A stretch of DNA of 64,000 bases from an uncultured Ruminococcus sp. (GTDB lineage: Bacteria > Bacillota > Clostridia > Lachnospirales > Lachnospiraceae). Made by a program: the position numbers and the translations under genes. Where the stretch lies: contig CAKRLG010000008.1 in assembly GCA_934359255.1 (NCBI GenBank), positions 35,044 to 99,043 of the forward strand, written 5' to 3'. The notes below the pieces were generated by a model. The model made no database searches, was not told the origin of the DNA, and was given only the letters and a program-made list of their open reading frames with translations. Numbering within the stretch: the stretch's first letter is position 1; the number at the start of each line of letters is the position of its first letter. Shown piece by piece: positions 9,656 through 18,829 of the stretch.

Positions 9656-11287
9656 ATGAGTTGGTACAATGAAGCAGTATTTTATCATATTTATCCCCTG
9701 GGTCTTACAGGTGCTCCGGCACAGAATGACTATGGTGCTCCGGTACATCGGTTGAATACCTTGTTACCATGGATCGATCATATCCGGAAGATTGGATGTA
9801 CAGCACTGTATATCGGTCCGTTATTCGAAAGTGTGGGACATGGATATGAGACTACAGATTATAAGAAACTGGATTCCCGTCTGGGAACCAATGAGGATCT
9901 TACAAATTTTGTAGCTGCCTGCCATAAAAAAGGAATCCGTGTGATTTTCGATGGTGTCTTCAATCACACCGGACGTGATTTCTTTGCTTTTAAAGATATC
10001 CGGGAAAATCGGGAACATTCCCGCTATGTCAACTGGTATTGCAATGTAAATTTCGGTGGAAATACAGAGTATAATGATGGCTTTTCCTACGAAAACTGGG
10101 GAGGATATAATCTTCTGGTAAAATTGAATCAGCGCAATCCGGAAGTACAAAATTATATCTGTGATGTGATCCGTTTCTGGGTGTCTGAATTTGATATTGA
10201 TGGTATTCGTCTGGATGCTGCAGATGTCCTGGATTTTGACTTTATGCATGCCCTGCGCCGTACAGCAGATGAGGTAAAAGAAGATTTCTGGCTCATGGGA
10301 GAGGTCATCCACGGCGATTACAGCCGCTGGGTTAACGGCGATACTCTGCACAGTGTAACAAACTATGCTCTACATAAAGCCCTGTACAGCGGACATAACG
10401 ACCATAACTATTTTGAAATTGCACATACCGTTAAATATTTGCAGAATATGGGCGATCTGGATCTTTACAATTTTGTGGACAATCATGATGTAGAACGAAT
10501 CTATACCAAGCTCAGCAACAAAGCGCATTTTGCACCGATCCATATATTGTTGTATACTCTGCCTGGTATTCCGAGTATATATTACGGATCGGAATTTGGA
10601 ATTGAAGGAAAGAAAGAAAAATTCTCAGATGCAAGTCTTCGTCCTGCACTGGATCTGGAAAATTACAAAAATGCTGTTACTGAAAATCCCTGTACAGCAC
10701 TGATTGCCGCACTCGGAAAGATACGTCAGGCTACACCGGCATTAAGCTATGGAAATTATAATGAACTGATGCTTACCAACCGGCAATATGCTTTCGCACG
10801 GGATCTGGATGATGTACGTGTGATTGTCACTGTCAACAACGATGACAATGCCACAGGTATGAATCTGCCTGCAGGTAATACTGCCATCTATATCGGTGCA
10901 CTTTCCGGTGAACGGGCAGAAGTACAGGGTGGAAGAATCAACGTAACGATTCCTGCGAACAGCGGCGATATCTGGATTCCGGAAGAGCAGATGAAGGAGG
11001 AATCTCCGGTACCGGTTGCAATAATGAAAAAAATAAAACCGGTAACAGTAAAAGAGCAGAAGCCATCGGAAAATGAAACCATTGTCTGTGAAGAGAAAAA
11101 AGAGCCTGAAACTGATCTGAAAACAGATTGGAGTAAAACACCGGATGAGATGACGGTAAAAGAACTTCAGGCAGCTATCCTTGAGAAGATGGTCGGAAAC
11201 GGTCCTGTGACAGATCAGATGAAGAAAACCGTAACTGACAACATCTGGCATGATTCACTGGTGAACTGGCTCAAGAGTTTTCATTAG
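9656..11287 (+). CDS. GH13 alpha-amylase family protein with charged C-terminal extension
   Basis: The 543-residue protein is a cytosolic glycoside hydrolase of the alpha-amylase superfamily; it has no signal peptide. Catalytic residues are visible: nucleophile Asp187 in GIRLDAAD, acid/base Glu216 in LMGEVIHG and the transition-state Asp278 in VDNHD. The barrel is followed by a beta domain ending near GDIWIPEEQ. After it comes an extension of about 100 residues that is rich in Lys and Glu and ends in a helical segment (TVKELQAAILEKMV). The extension is not part of standard GH13 proteins that I know. Substrates are probably malto-oligosaccharides (family inference). GAGGTG lies before the ATG. 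Confidence 0.9.
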   Translation: MSWYNEAVFYHIYPLGLTGAPAQNDYGAPVHRLNTLLPWIDHIRKIGCTALYIGPLFESVGHGYETTDYKKLDSRLGTNEDLTNFVAACHKKGIRVIFDGVFNHTGRDFFAFKDIRENREHSRYVNWYCNVNFGGNTEYNDGFSYENWGGYNLLVKLNQRNPEVQNYICDVIRFWVSEFDIDGIRLDAADVLDFDFMHALRRTADEVKEDFWLMGEVIHGDYSRWVNGDTLHSVTNYALHKALYSGHNDHNYFEIAHTVKYLQNMGDLDLYNFVDNHDVERIYTKLSNKAHFAPIHILLYTLPGIPSIYYGSEFGIEGKKEKFSDASLRPALDLENYKNAVTENPCTALIAALGKIRQATPALSYGNYNELMLTNRQYAFARDLDDVRVIVTVNNDDNATGMNLPAGNTAIYIGALSGERAEVQGGRINVTIPANSGDIWIPEEQMKEESPVPVAIMKKIKPVTVKEQKPSENETIVCEEKKEPETDLKTDWSKTPDEMTVKELQAAILEKMVGNGPVTDQMKKTVTDNIWHDSLVNWLKSFH

Positions 11288-11295
11288 ATGAGTAA

Positions 11296-11324
11296 TCAAA
11301 ATTGGTCCACCGTACCAATTTTGA
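11296..11324. repeat. Inverted repeat with 11-bp arms after the GH13 gene
   Basis: TCAAAATTGGT (11296-11306) and ACCAATTTTGA (11314-11324) flank a 7-base centre. There is no T run, so it is not a clear terminator. It shares the word AATTGGTCCA with the palindrome at 7229-7249. Confidence 0.5.
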
Positions 11325-11337
11325 TATGCAGCACAAC

Positions 11338-11386
11338 AAAAAGTCGGAACTGAATTCACGAAAAGGGATTTCAGTTCCGACTTTTT
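11338..11386. terminator. Bidirectional terminator between GH13 and ECF ATPase genes
   Basis: AAAAAGTCGGAACTGAA (11338-11354) pairs perfectly with TTCAGTTCCGACTTTTT (11370-11386). A/T runs on both sides let it serve the converging transcripts. Confidence 0.9.
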
Positions 11387-11423
11387 ATATTGTTACAAAC
11401 CTCTGTCAATGGCGATAGGGACA

Positions 11424-13076
11424 TTATATATTTTCTATCTGTTCCAATGCTTTTCGAAGCTGTAATGGATGTGGCATGTCAAGAGCAGCTTTTTTCAATA
11501 CGTCCTCCTGTACAAATACCTCCGAAGGTGTACCGTCTGCCAACAATTGTCCATGAGCAAGAACCACAACTCTTGAAAAACACTGCGCTACAAAATCCAT
11601 ATCATGAAGAATCGCCAATACCAGCTTTCCCTGCCCGGAAAGGCTGGTAATAATGTTCCGTATAATCTCTTTTCCTCTATAATCCTGTGCGATCGTCGGT
11701 TCGTCCAGAATAATTACATCTGTATCCATCGCAAGAACAGAAGCAATCGCAACCAGTTTCCGTTGAGAGAGTTCCAGATCATACGGATTTTCACCCGCAT
11801 AGGAAGTCAATTCCGTCAGCGCCAACGCTTCCATGGCTTTTTCTTTTGCTTTTTCTTTTGGCATGCCGATATTTAACGGACCAAACATAACCTCATCAAT
11901 GACCTTATACTTAAAAATCTGGTCATCCGGGTTCTGAAAAACATAACCCACCTGCCCGGCAAGAGAGGCCACCGTACGTCTGGAAATATCTTCTCCCTGG
12001 TAAAGGATTGTTCCGGCAGAAGGTTTTAACAGACCTTTCAGCAGACGTACCAGTGTGGTTTTTCCAGCACCATTTTGTCCGATAATTGCCGTAGGACGCT
12101 GATCCAGAGACAGCTGAAAGTTTTCAAAAATGGGATGATCTTCTGTATAGGAAAACTTAAGATTTCTCACAGCAAATCGATCTTCCGGTACTTCTGTCAG
12201 GACAGGATCTGTCAGCTGCGGAAGTGTAACCTTTCTTTCCATATCCCTTTTCAAAACTCTTTTCACATCCTCCATGGTCACCGGATAAGTGCCATCCGGA
12301 CGAAAAAGATTCTGTTCGATACAGTAACGCGTCACATAGGGAGGACAGATACCTAATTCTGCAAGATCAGGCCTTGAGAAAATCTTTTCCGGTGTGTCAA
12401 AATCAATTTGTTTACCTTCATGTAAGAGCAATATTTTGTCACAGTAAGATGCCAGTTTTTCCATTTTTTGTTCAATCATAAAAATAGTAATACCTGTTTT
12501 TGCAAGTAATTCTACTGTGTGGAAAACCTCTTCACTTCCCTGTGGATCCAGCTGGGATGTCGGCTCGTCAAGAAGCAGGATCTCCGGTTCCATGGCAAGA
12601 ACAGAAGCAATGGCTACACGCTGCATCTGTCCACCGGACAGATCAAATGGGTTCTTCTCCCGAAACTGCCAGATGTCCAGTTGATGCAGGACTTTATCCA
12701 GACGTTCATGGATCTGTTCAGCCGGTACGCCAAAATTTTCCAGCCCAAAGGCTACTTCATCCCAAACAGTATCTTTGGCTCCGGAAAGCTGGTTAAAAGG
12801 GTTCTGAAAGATCAGCCCGACTTTTTTGCAAAGTTCCGCCGTAGGTGTGATAGCAGCATCAATTCCGTCAACAGTCACTTTACCTCCGTAAGCACCTTTG
12901 TAAAACTGAGGAACCAGTCCGCAGAAAGCCTGGCTGAGCGTGCTTTTTCCCGCACCATTCTCTCCGATAATTCCGATGAATTCTCCCTTCTCAGCAGTAA
13001 AGGAGATATCATCCAACGCCAGCTTTTTCGTATGGGGATAGCGATATTTCAAATGTTCTACTTCTAAAAAAGCCAT
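11424..13076 (-). CDS. ECF transporter ATPase, two ABC domains fused in one chain
   Basis: This 550-residue protein contains two tandem ABC ATPase domains, equivalent to EcfA1 and EcfA2, that power an energy-coupling-factor vitamin or nucleobase importer. Walker A motifs are GENGAGKST (residues 38-46) and GQNGAGKTT (about 338-346). The first domain has a canonical LSGGQ signature; the second has the degenerate ELSQRKL. Both have Walker B plus DEPT. The start at 13076 has GGGAGGA 8 bases upstream; an upstream in-frame ATG at 13121 lies deeper inside ecfT. It overlaps ecfT by 13 bases, which implies translational coupling. Confidence 0.93.
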   Translation of the reverse strand: MAFLEVEHLKYRYPHTKKLALDDISFTAEKGEFIGIIGENGAGKSTLSQAFCGLVPQFYKGAYGGKVTVDGIDAAITPTAELCKKVGLIFQNPFNQLSGAKDTVWDEVAFGLENFGVPAEQIHERLDKVLHQLDIWQFREKNPFDLSGGQMQRVAIASVLAMEPEILLLDEPTSQLDPQGSEEVFHTVELLAKTGITIFMIEQKMEKLASYCDKILLLHEGKQIDFDTPEKIFSRPDLAELGICPPYVTRYCIEQNLFRPDGTYPVTMEDVKRVLKRDMERKVTLPQLTDPVLTEVPEDRFAVRNLKFSYTEDHPIFENFQLSLDQRPTAIIGQNGAGKTTLVRLLKGLLKPSAGTILYQGEDISRRTVASLAGQVGYVFQNPDDQIFKYKVIDEVMFGPLNIGMPKEKAKEKAMEALALTELTSYAGENPYDLELSQRKLVAIASVLAMDTDVIILDEPTIAQDYRGKEIIRNIITSLSGQGKLVLAILHDMDFVAQCFSRVVVLAHGQLLADGTPSEVFVQEDVLKKAALDMPHPLQLRKALEQIENI

Positions 13077-13840
13077 AAATAAATCCTCCCTGCCAGTGCC
13101 AGAATCAGCCCTGCAATACACAGCCAGCTGAAGATCCGGTCTGCTTTTGTCTTCTGATGGGGATGCAGCCAGGTTTTTGTTCCTTTTGCACCAAATCCAC
13201 GTACTTCCAGTGCAATTGCCCGTTCTCTGGTAGCTGTCAGCGCACTCATAACAACCGGCGAGATCAGTGGAAGAAAGGCCTTGATACGAACCAGAAGATT
13301 ACCCTCTGTTTCCATGCCACGGCTTCTCTGAGCATCGGTGATGGTATGCATCGTCCCCATCATCTGCGGAATAATCTGAAACACTGAATTGATAATATAT
13401 CCAAACCGCGGAGAAAATCCCTTTCGTTCCAACTCATCCACCAACTCGGAAGGACGGGTGGATAAAACGACAATTGCGAAAGACAGAAGCATATTCAGAA
13501 TATTTAATCCGATATGTGCCGCATACAATAATCCTTCTTTATAAAACTTGAGAAATCCGATGGCAAACAGTACATTCTTGTTCTGTTGATTGACCAGACC
13601 ATGAATCAGAAAAATTGTAAGAATAATTGTAAAAGAAAATGCAATCAGCGGCAGAGCTTTTTTAATAAGCCTGCCGCTTTTTAACAGTACAAAACTGATT
13701 ATGATCATTACTGCAAATCCCCACAAAGAACCAGTCAGAAGGGGAATGCAGATTGCTGCTGCCAGATACCATAATTTGGTAAATGGATGAAGCTGTGTCA
13801 GCCAGCTTCCGTTATTTGTGTATAAACTGATGGTTTTCAT
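13064..13840 (-). CDS. ecfT: ECF transporter transmembrane component EcfT
   Basis: The 258-residue polytopic membrane protein is the scaffold subunit that couples the ATPases to the substrate-binding S component. It has about five to six hydrophobic segments. Two short Ala-Arg-Gly-like coupling helices are expected near the C-terminal half; RSRGMETEG and EVRGFGAKG fit these. Its start lies 3 bases after the ecfS stop, so the two are co-transcribed. Confidence 0.93.
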   Translation of the reverse strand: MKTISLYTNNGSWLTQLHPFTKLWYLAAAICIPLLTGSLWGFAVMIIISFVLLKSGRLIKKALPLIAFSFTIILTIFLIHGLVNQQNKNVLFAIGFLKFYKEGLLYAAHIGLNILNMLLSFAIVVLSTRPSELVDELERKGFSPRFGYIINSVFQIIPQMMGTMHTITDAQRSRGMETEGNLLVRIKAFLPLISPVVMSALTATRERAIALEVRGFGAKGTKTWLHPHQKTKADRIFSWLCIAGLILALAGRIYLWLF

Positions 13841-13843
13841 AAA

Positions 13844-14446
13844 TTAATCCAGACTTTCGATAGTTTCTTCTGTATCATACAGAGTGGTAAGTTTCTTTGG
13901 AAGACCTTTGAGGATCAGGAATACGATGATCAGTGTGATCAGCTTATCCGGTACATCCACAACGATCTCATCCAGCAGAGAACCAAGTGCCAGTGGAAGT
14001 TTTGCTGCCTGTGTTGCGGCAAATACTGCATCACCCCATACATTTCCGGTTGTACCGCCCCAGAACAGAATGTTCAGTGGTGTGGAAACCACAACAGCTG
14101 CCAGTCCGCCTGCACATGCAGTCAACAGAGCTTTTGGGAATGTTTTCATAAATCCGATACGTGCCATGATACCGACAACCAGACCGATGAAGAGACTGGT
14201 CAGCGCATAGACCAGTGTAATATTATCACCAGTGGTAAATCCGTAGATCAGGTTGTTTGCAGCACCACAGATGGCTCCGATGATCGGTCCGCCAAGTGCA
14301 GCACCGATACAGGTTCCGATACTGTCCAGCCATAACGGCAGTTTCAGAAAACTAGCGAACAGTTTTCCCAGATAGTTGATTCCGATACATGCCGGTATCA
14401 GAACGATGACAGCGGCATTCAGTTGTGTTTTAAAAATCTTTTTCAT
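13844..14446 (-). CDS. ECF transporter substrate-specificity (S) component
   Basis: The 200-residue integral membrane protein has about six hydrophobic segments with Gly/Ala-rich loops (GTCIGAALGGPIIGAICGAANN), as in ECF S components. It is encoded directly upstream of ecfT and the fused ATPase. The substrate is not evident from sequence. A nucleoside phosphorylase gene lies just upstream on the same strand, so a nucleoside or nucleobase is the best guess (inference). GGAGG lies upstream of the ATG. Confidence 0.88.
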   Translation of the reverse strand: MKKIFKTQLNAAVIVLIPACIGINYLGKLFASFLKLPLWLDSIGTCIGAALGGPIIGAICGAANNLIYGFTTGDNITLVYALTSLFIGLVVGIMARIGFMKTFPKALLTACAGGLAAVVVSTPLNILFWGGTTGNVWGDAVFAATQAAKLPLALGSLLDEIVVDVPDKLITLIIVFLILKGLPKKLTTLYDTEETIESLD

Positions 14447-14554
14447 GATTCATCCTCCCTAGATGTGATTTTTTATCTGCATCATCAGAAATGCAGGATA
14501 TACACGTTGCATACCACCTGTTTTCCGGATGATTTTCAGATATTTCGGTTTTGA

Positions 14555-15295
14555 TTATTCCTGGATTCTGGTGAGTGCTTCCAGCGCTGTAAGAATTTCT
14601 CTTTCTTCTCCACTCATGGAAATTTCCTCTTTGCCGGCATATTTTCCAATATCTTCCGCGACAGAGGACTGAGAGGCAGCAACAACATTTAAAATCGATG
14701 CAGTGCGCACACCACGAAGGGAACCGAGTACAAATAACGCTGCGGTTTCCATATCAGAAGCAATTGCACGTTTTCCGGCCCAATAACTGTAAAGCTCCGG
14801 GTTACGATCACCGTAAAGACAGCTGTGACTGCGACAGATCCCCAGGTGATAAGGAATATTTTCAGCAACCGCACTTTCCCTACAGGCACTCAGAAGATCC
14901 AAATCAGGTATCGCAGGATACTGTGCTTCCACATAAGCAGTAGAGGTTCCATCGTCCCGGATCGCCCCGGTTACAAAGATCAGATCGCCCAGAGCACATT
15001 CCGGCTGCAGGGCTCCGCAGCTTCCGATGCGAATCAGGTTATGGACACCGCACTGGATCAGTTCCTCCACGGCAATTGCACAGGAAGCAGCACCGATTCC
15101 GGTAGAAGTAACCAACATTTTCTTCCCTTTATAAGTACCGGACCAGCTACGAAATTCCCGGTTGGATGCAAGCAACTTTGCATTCTCCAGATGAGAAGCC
15201 ACTGTGTCCGCCCGCGCCGGATCTCCAGGTAATAACGCACAGTCCACATCCAGATTTTTAGGAAGCCGGATATGGGGCATCAGGTTTTCAGGCAT
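14555..15295 (-). CDS. Nucleoside phosphorylase (PNP/UDP family)
   Basis: This 246-residue cytosolic enzyme belongs to the hexameric purine-nucleoside/uridine phosphorylase family, which splits nucleosides with phosphate into base and ribose 1-phosphate. Family motifs visible are LPGDPARAD near residue 22, TGIGAASCAIAVEEL, IRIGSCGALQ and the ribose-binding SDMETAALF. The start is taken as ATG 15295, with a GAAGG element upstream; a TTG two codons earlier is possible. It is first in a minus-strand set with the ECF genes, suggesting linked nucleoside import and breakdown. Uridine versus purine specificity is undecided. Confidence 0.9.
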   Translation of the reverse strand: MPENLMPHIRLPKNLDVDCALLPGDPARADTVASHLENAKLLASNREFRSWSGTYKGKKMLVTSTGIGAASCAIAVEELIQCGVHNLIRIGSCGALQPECALGDLIFVTGAIRDDGTSTAYVEAQYPAIPDLDLLSACRESAVAENIPYHLGICRSHSCLYGDRNPELYSYWAGKRAIASDMETAALFVLGSLRGVRTASILNVVAASQSSVAEDIGKYAGKEEISMSGEEREILTALEALTRIQE

Positions 15296-15404
15296 AATCA
15301 AAACCTTCTTTCTATAAATATTTGCCTGTTTACCTTAACACTTTACAGCTGTCTTGTCAATTGTAAATATACAGGTATTACCGCTATGACAGAAGTATTT
15401 TGTA

Positions 15405-15433
15405 TTGACATTTATTATGGATATACTTATAGT
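15405..15433 (+). promoter_or_regulatory. Promoter of the cysteine hydrolase gene
   Basis: Perfect TTGACA (15405-15410) and TATAGT (15428-15433) have 17-base spacing. They predict a leader of about 85 bases. Confidence 0.8.
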
Positions 15434-15524
15434 GAAATTTAGAATTTTTGTTTTTGCAATGATTGTTTACACAGATAAGAAAATAGAATCAAGCCATTAA
15501 ATAAATTAAAAGGAGCTCTGCAAA

Positions 15525-16076
15525 ATGAAAGATTTATTATTAGTTATTGATATGCAAAACGTATATCTTCCTGAACAGCCCTGGGCGTGTGAGACAGCAG
15601 CACGTACGAAAGAAAACATCCTGAAACTTCTGGAAAATCACTCAAAAGACCAGACCATCTTTACCCGCTACATCGCCGCCGAACACCCGGTCGGAACATG
15701 GATAACCTATAACGAAATGAACAGAAAAATCAACGAAAATCCTTGGATGAACGAACTGATGGACGGAATCAAGGAAGCTGCCGAATCGTACCGCGTCTAC
15801 GACAAAAGCACGTATTCCTCCTTTCAGGTACCCGCCATCCGCAAAGCCGCACAAAAAGCCGATCGCGTTATTCTCACCGGTGTCGTCTCCGAATGCTGTG
15901 TCCTTTCCACCTTCTTCGAAGGCATCGACCTCGGTTGCAAACTAATCTGGCTCACCGACGCCACCTCCGGCCTGAACCCGATCCTGGAAGCAGAAACCCT
16001 GCATATCTTACAGGGATTGTCGCCACTCCACGTAGAATTCATGACAACCGAAGAGTACCTAACACAACAATCCTGA
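15525..16076 (+). CDS. Cysteine hydrolase, isochorismatase-like family
   Basis: The 183-residue protein has the catalytic Asp-Lys-Cys arrangement of isochorismatase-like hydrolases: Asp in LLLVIDMQN, Lys in YDKSTYSSF and Cys in LTGVVSECCVLST. Related enzymes include nicotinamidases, N-carbamoyl hydrolases and others, and the substrate cannot be assigned. Its 3' half uses many C-ending codons, more than most neighbours. AGGAG is upstream. It is monocistronic and ends just before a long palindromic element. Confidence 0.92.
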   Translation: MKDLLLVIDMQNVYLPEQPWACETAARTKENILKLLENHSKDQTIFTRYIAAEHPVGTWITYNEMNRKINENPWMNELMDGIKEAAESYRVYDKSTYSSFQVPAIRKAAQKADRVILTGVVSECCVLSTFFEGIDLGCKLIWLTDATSGLNPILEAETLHILQGLSPLHVEFMTTEEYLTQQS

Positions 16077-16155
16077 TTCAGACCTCGGAAATTCCGCATT
16101 AATCATCGCGACGATATATGTGAAAAAATTGGAATTATTTTATTTCTTCCGGTTA

Positions 16156-16361
16156 TTAATAAACAGCAGTAAGGAGTCGAAACCCGGTTGGAACAACACT
16201 TTGTTGGCGGTTAGGTGAAGTTTTGAAATCCTGTGCTTAGTAAGACTTGGCGCTGAGCGGCTCTCCGCGAAGGGCCTAGTCGCACTTAGCACATAGTTCA
16301 AAATTCACCTGCCAACGTTGTTCCAACCGGGTTTCGACTCCTTACTGCGTCCGTTTGTTAA
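16156..16361. mobile_element. 206-bp nearly complete palindrome with TTAA ends
   Basis: Arms 16167-16197 and 16317-16347 are perfectly complementary over 31 bases. Complementarity continues imperfectly inward (GTTGGC...GCCAAC, GTGCTTAG...CTTAGCAC, GGC...GCC) and outward to TTAA at 16156-16159 and 16358-16361. The element has no coding capacity and lies between convergent genes. It resembles a miniature inverted-repeat element and would also fold as a very stable RNA hairpin. Origin is inferred from structure. Confidence 0.65.
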
Positions 16362-16369
16362 TACATTTT

Positions 16370-18814
16370 TTACTCCCCACGTTTCCTAGGATACTTCTTA
16401 TCCAGCCGTTTTTCATGTCTACGCAGCACCCGTTTCCGAATCCCCGCCACAATCTGCGAAATATACCTCAACAACGGCTCCGTAGCAACCGCAAACACGA
16501 TCAGCGTCATACAACACTTCCGTGTCATCACTCCAATTCCAAACAGATCCTTCAAAAAGATTACACAGAACAACAATCCAGCCACCATAGCCAACCACAC
16601 GATCCAGCGGAATACATTCATCGGTTTGCTGATTTTAAACAGAATCATCAGTCCGACAATTGCCAGCAGAAGAGTGGCAGCCGTGGAAATTTCCTCATTT
16701 GTCAGTCCGAACGTCCGTCCGAACACTGTAAGGAATCCCACAATCAGTACATCTGTAAGTCCAGCCGGAAGTGCTTTTAGAAGCACATTCGTAAGGAAGT
16801 GGCCTTCAATCATCTTCTTGTTCGGTTCCATTGCCAGCAGAAATGCCGGAATACCAATGGTAAACATACCCACCATGGAAATCTGAGATGGTTCCAGCGG
16901 ATAGGTGATCATAAACGCCATAGAGAACAATGACAGAAGGAAACTGAAAATATTTTTTACCAGAAACAGGCTTGCAGACCGTTCGATATTATTAACGACC
17001 CGACGTCCTTCCAGTACAACCGAAGGCATACACGAAAAATTCGATTCCAGCAATACCAGCTGAGAAGCCTGTGCTGCTGCGTCACTTCCTGAGGCCATCG
17101 CAATACTGCAGTCAGCGTCTTTCAGTGCAAGTACATCGTTGACACCATCACCGGTCATTGCAACGGTTTTTCCTGCATCTTTTAATGCACGGACAAACTG
17201 TCGCTTCTGATCCGGGGTCACACGACCGAAAACCGTATATTTTAACACAGCACGCTTGATATCATCCTCTGTTTTTAACTGACTGGCATCGATGTAATTA
17301 TCCGCATTGGCGATTCCCGCCTGAGAAGCCACCTTTGATACTGTAACCGGATTATCACCGGAGATAACCTTGATATCCACACCCTGATCTGCAAAATACT
17401 GAAACGTCTCCCAGGCTTCTTTTCGGATCGGATTGGCAAGTAATACAAGACCATATGGAAGCACCGCCTCTGTCAGTGCTTTTCCGTCCGGAGTTCCCTC
17501 GTATCGACCGAAAACCAGGACACGATAACCCTCACTTCCATAGGATTCAATTGTTTCTTTGTATATTTCATAATCATCCCGAAGAACAAATTCCGGTGCA
17601 CCAAGCACATAAGAAGTCGTATGAAAAGTAGCACTGCTGTATTTGAAAGCGGAAGAGAATGAAGTTACTGAAGTAGCTACCTGTCCGCTTCCCTGTGTGA
17701 AATATTCCTGCATTGCTGCCATTGTAATATTATCTTTCGACATAGCGTGGGCAAAATCACCCAGCAGTTCTTTCAAGGGGGGAAGTTCTTCTTTTTCATA
17801 TGGTTCCAGAGAAACCACATCGTGAACCTTCATGGTATTTTCGGTAATGGTACCGGTTTTATCAACACACAGCACATTGACCCGTGCAAGCGTCTCGATA
17901 CACTTCATATCATGTACAAGAACTTTTTTCGTGGCCAATCGCATTACACTGACTACCAGAGCTACACTGGCCAGCAGATACAACCCTTCCGGAATCATAC
18001 CGATGATTGCCGCAACCATGGCCTGCATACTGGTCTTGATGGAACTGTCACCAAGCAGATACTGCTGTCCGAAAAGGACAATACCAATCGGAATGATCAG
18101 AAATCCAACAATCTGAACCAGTTTATTCAGGGAACGTATCATCTCAGACTGTTCCCCTTCTTTGGTTGCCTTTGCTTCCAGTGTCAGTTTTGAGATATAA
18201 GAGTCTGCACCTACCTGTTCCAGGCGTCCGAGACAGGAGCCGGAAACAACAAAACTTCCGGACATCAAAGTGTCCCCGGGGTTTTTGGTGATCTCATCAG
18301 ATTCACCGGTCAGAAGAGATTCGTTGACCTGTACCTCCCCGTCAATCACAGTAGCATCGGCACAGATCTGATTCCCCGCCTGAAATTTTACAATATCATC
18401 CAGAACCGCCTGTTCGGCAGGAATCGTCTGAAGCTTTCCTTCACGCACAACAGTAGCTTTAGGAGCATTCAACACACTCAGCTTGTCCAGTACTTTCTTG
18501 GAACGGATCTCCTGAATGATACCAATCAGAGTATTACAGATAATGACCGGCAGAAAGGTCAGATCACGAAATGCACCGACCAGAAGCAGCAGAACTGCGA
18601 TCACAAGAAAAATCAGGTTGAAATACGTAAATACATTGCTGATAATAATTTCTTTGGTCGTCTTGGAAGGAGAATCCACCGGGGCATTGCTCCATCCTTT
18701 TTCCATTCGTTCTTTCACCTGTGCCTGAGCAAGTCCGGTATCCGCGGTTGTCTCAATTCGTGCAACCGGTTTTCTCAGGATCTTTGTTTCCTGAGAATCC
18801 TTTGTTTTCTTCAA
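16370..18814 (-). CDS. Cation-translocating P-type ATPase, CtpE-like
   Basis: The 814-residue membrane pump has the phosphorylation motif DKTGTIT (Asp318), actuator TGES (169-172), the membrane motif PEGLYLL (275-281) and the hinge TGDGVNDVLALK. It lacks N-terminal heavy-metal domains. The PEGL motif and overall arrangement resemble CtpE-type ATPases, reported as calcium exporters or importers in mycobacteria, so a calcium-related role is a reasonable but unproven inference. The C-terminal membrane domain ends with a basic tail (RKRVLRRHEKRLDKKYPRKRG). It is 15 bases downstream of rqcH and may be co-transcribed with it. Confidence 0.9.
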   Translation of the reverse strand: MKKTKDSQETKILRKPVARIETTADTGLAQAQVKERMEKGWSNAPVDSPSKTTKEIIISNVFTYFNLIFLVIAVLLLLVGAFRDLTFLPVIICNTLIGIIQEIRSKKVLDKLSVLNAPKATVVREGKLQTIPAEQAVLDDIVKFQAGNQICADATVIDGEVQVNESLLTGESDEITKNPGDTLMSGSFVVSGSCLGRLEQVGADSYISKLTLEAKATKEGEQSEMIRSLNKLVQIVGFLIIPIGIVLFGQQYLLGDSSIKTSMQAMVAAIIGMIPEGLYLLASVALVVSVMRLATKKVLVHDMKCIETLARVNVLCVDKTGTITENTMKVHDVVSLEPYEKEELPPLKELLGDFAHAMSKDNITMAAMQEYFTQGSGQVATSVTSFSSAFKYSSATFHTTSYVLGAPEFVLRDDYEIYKETIESYGSEGYRVLVFGRYEGTPDGKALTEAVLPYGLVLLANPIRKEAWETFQYFADQGVDIKVISGDNPVTVSKVASQAGIANADNYIDASQLKTEDDIKRAVLKYTVFGRVTPDQKRQFVRALKDAGKTVAMTGDGVNDVLALKDADCSIAMASGSDAAAQASQLVLLESNFSCMPSVVLEGRRVVNNIERSASLFLVKNIFSFLLSLFSMAFMITYPLEPSQISMVGMFTIGIPAFLLAMEPNKKMIEGHFLTNVLLKALPAGLTDVLIVGFLTVFGRTFGLTNEEISTAATLLLAIVGLMILFKISKPMNVFRWIVWLAMVAGLLFCVIFLKDLFGIGVMTRKCCMTLIVFAVATEPLLRYISQIVAGIRKRVLRRHEKRLDKKYPRKRGE

Positions 18815-18829
18815 TGGCGTTGCCTCCTT

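Noticed and set aside
14447..14554. Riboswitch upstream of the ECF S component
   Set aside because: Only a small hairpin near CTGCAT/ATGCAG is visible and no known aptamer core was recognised.
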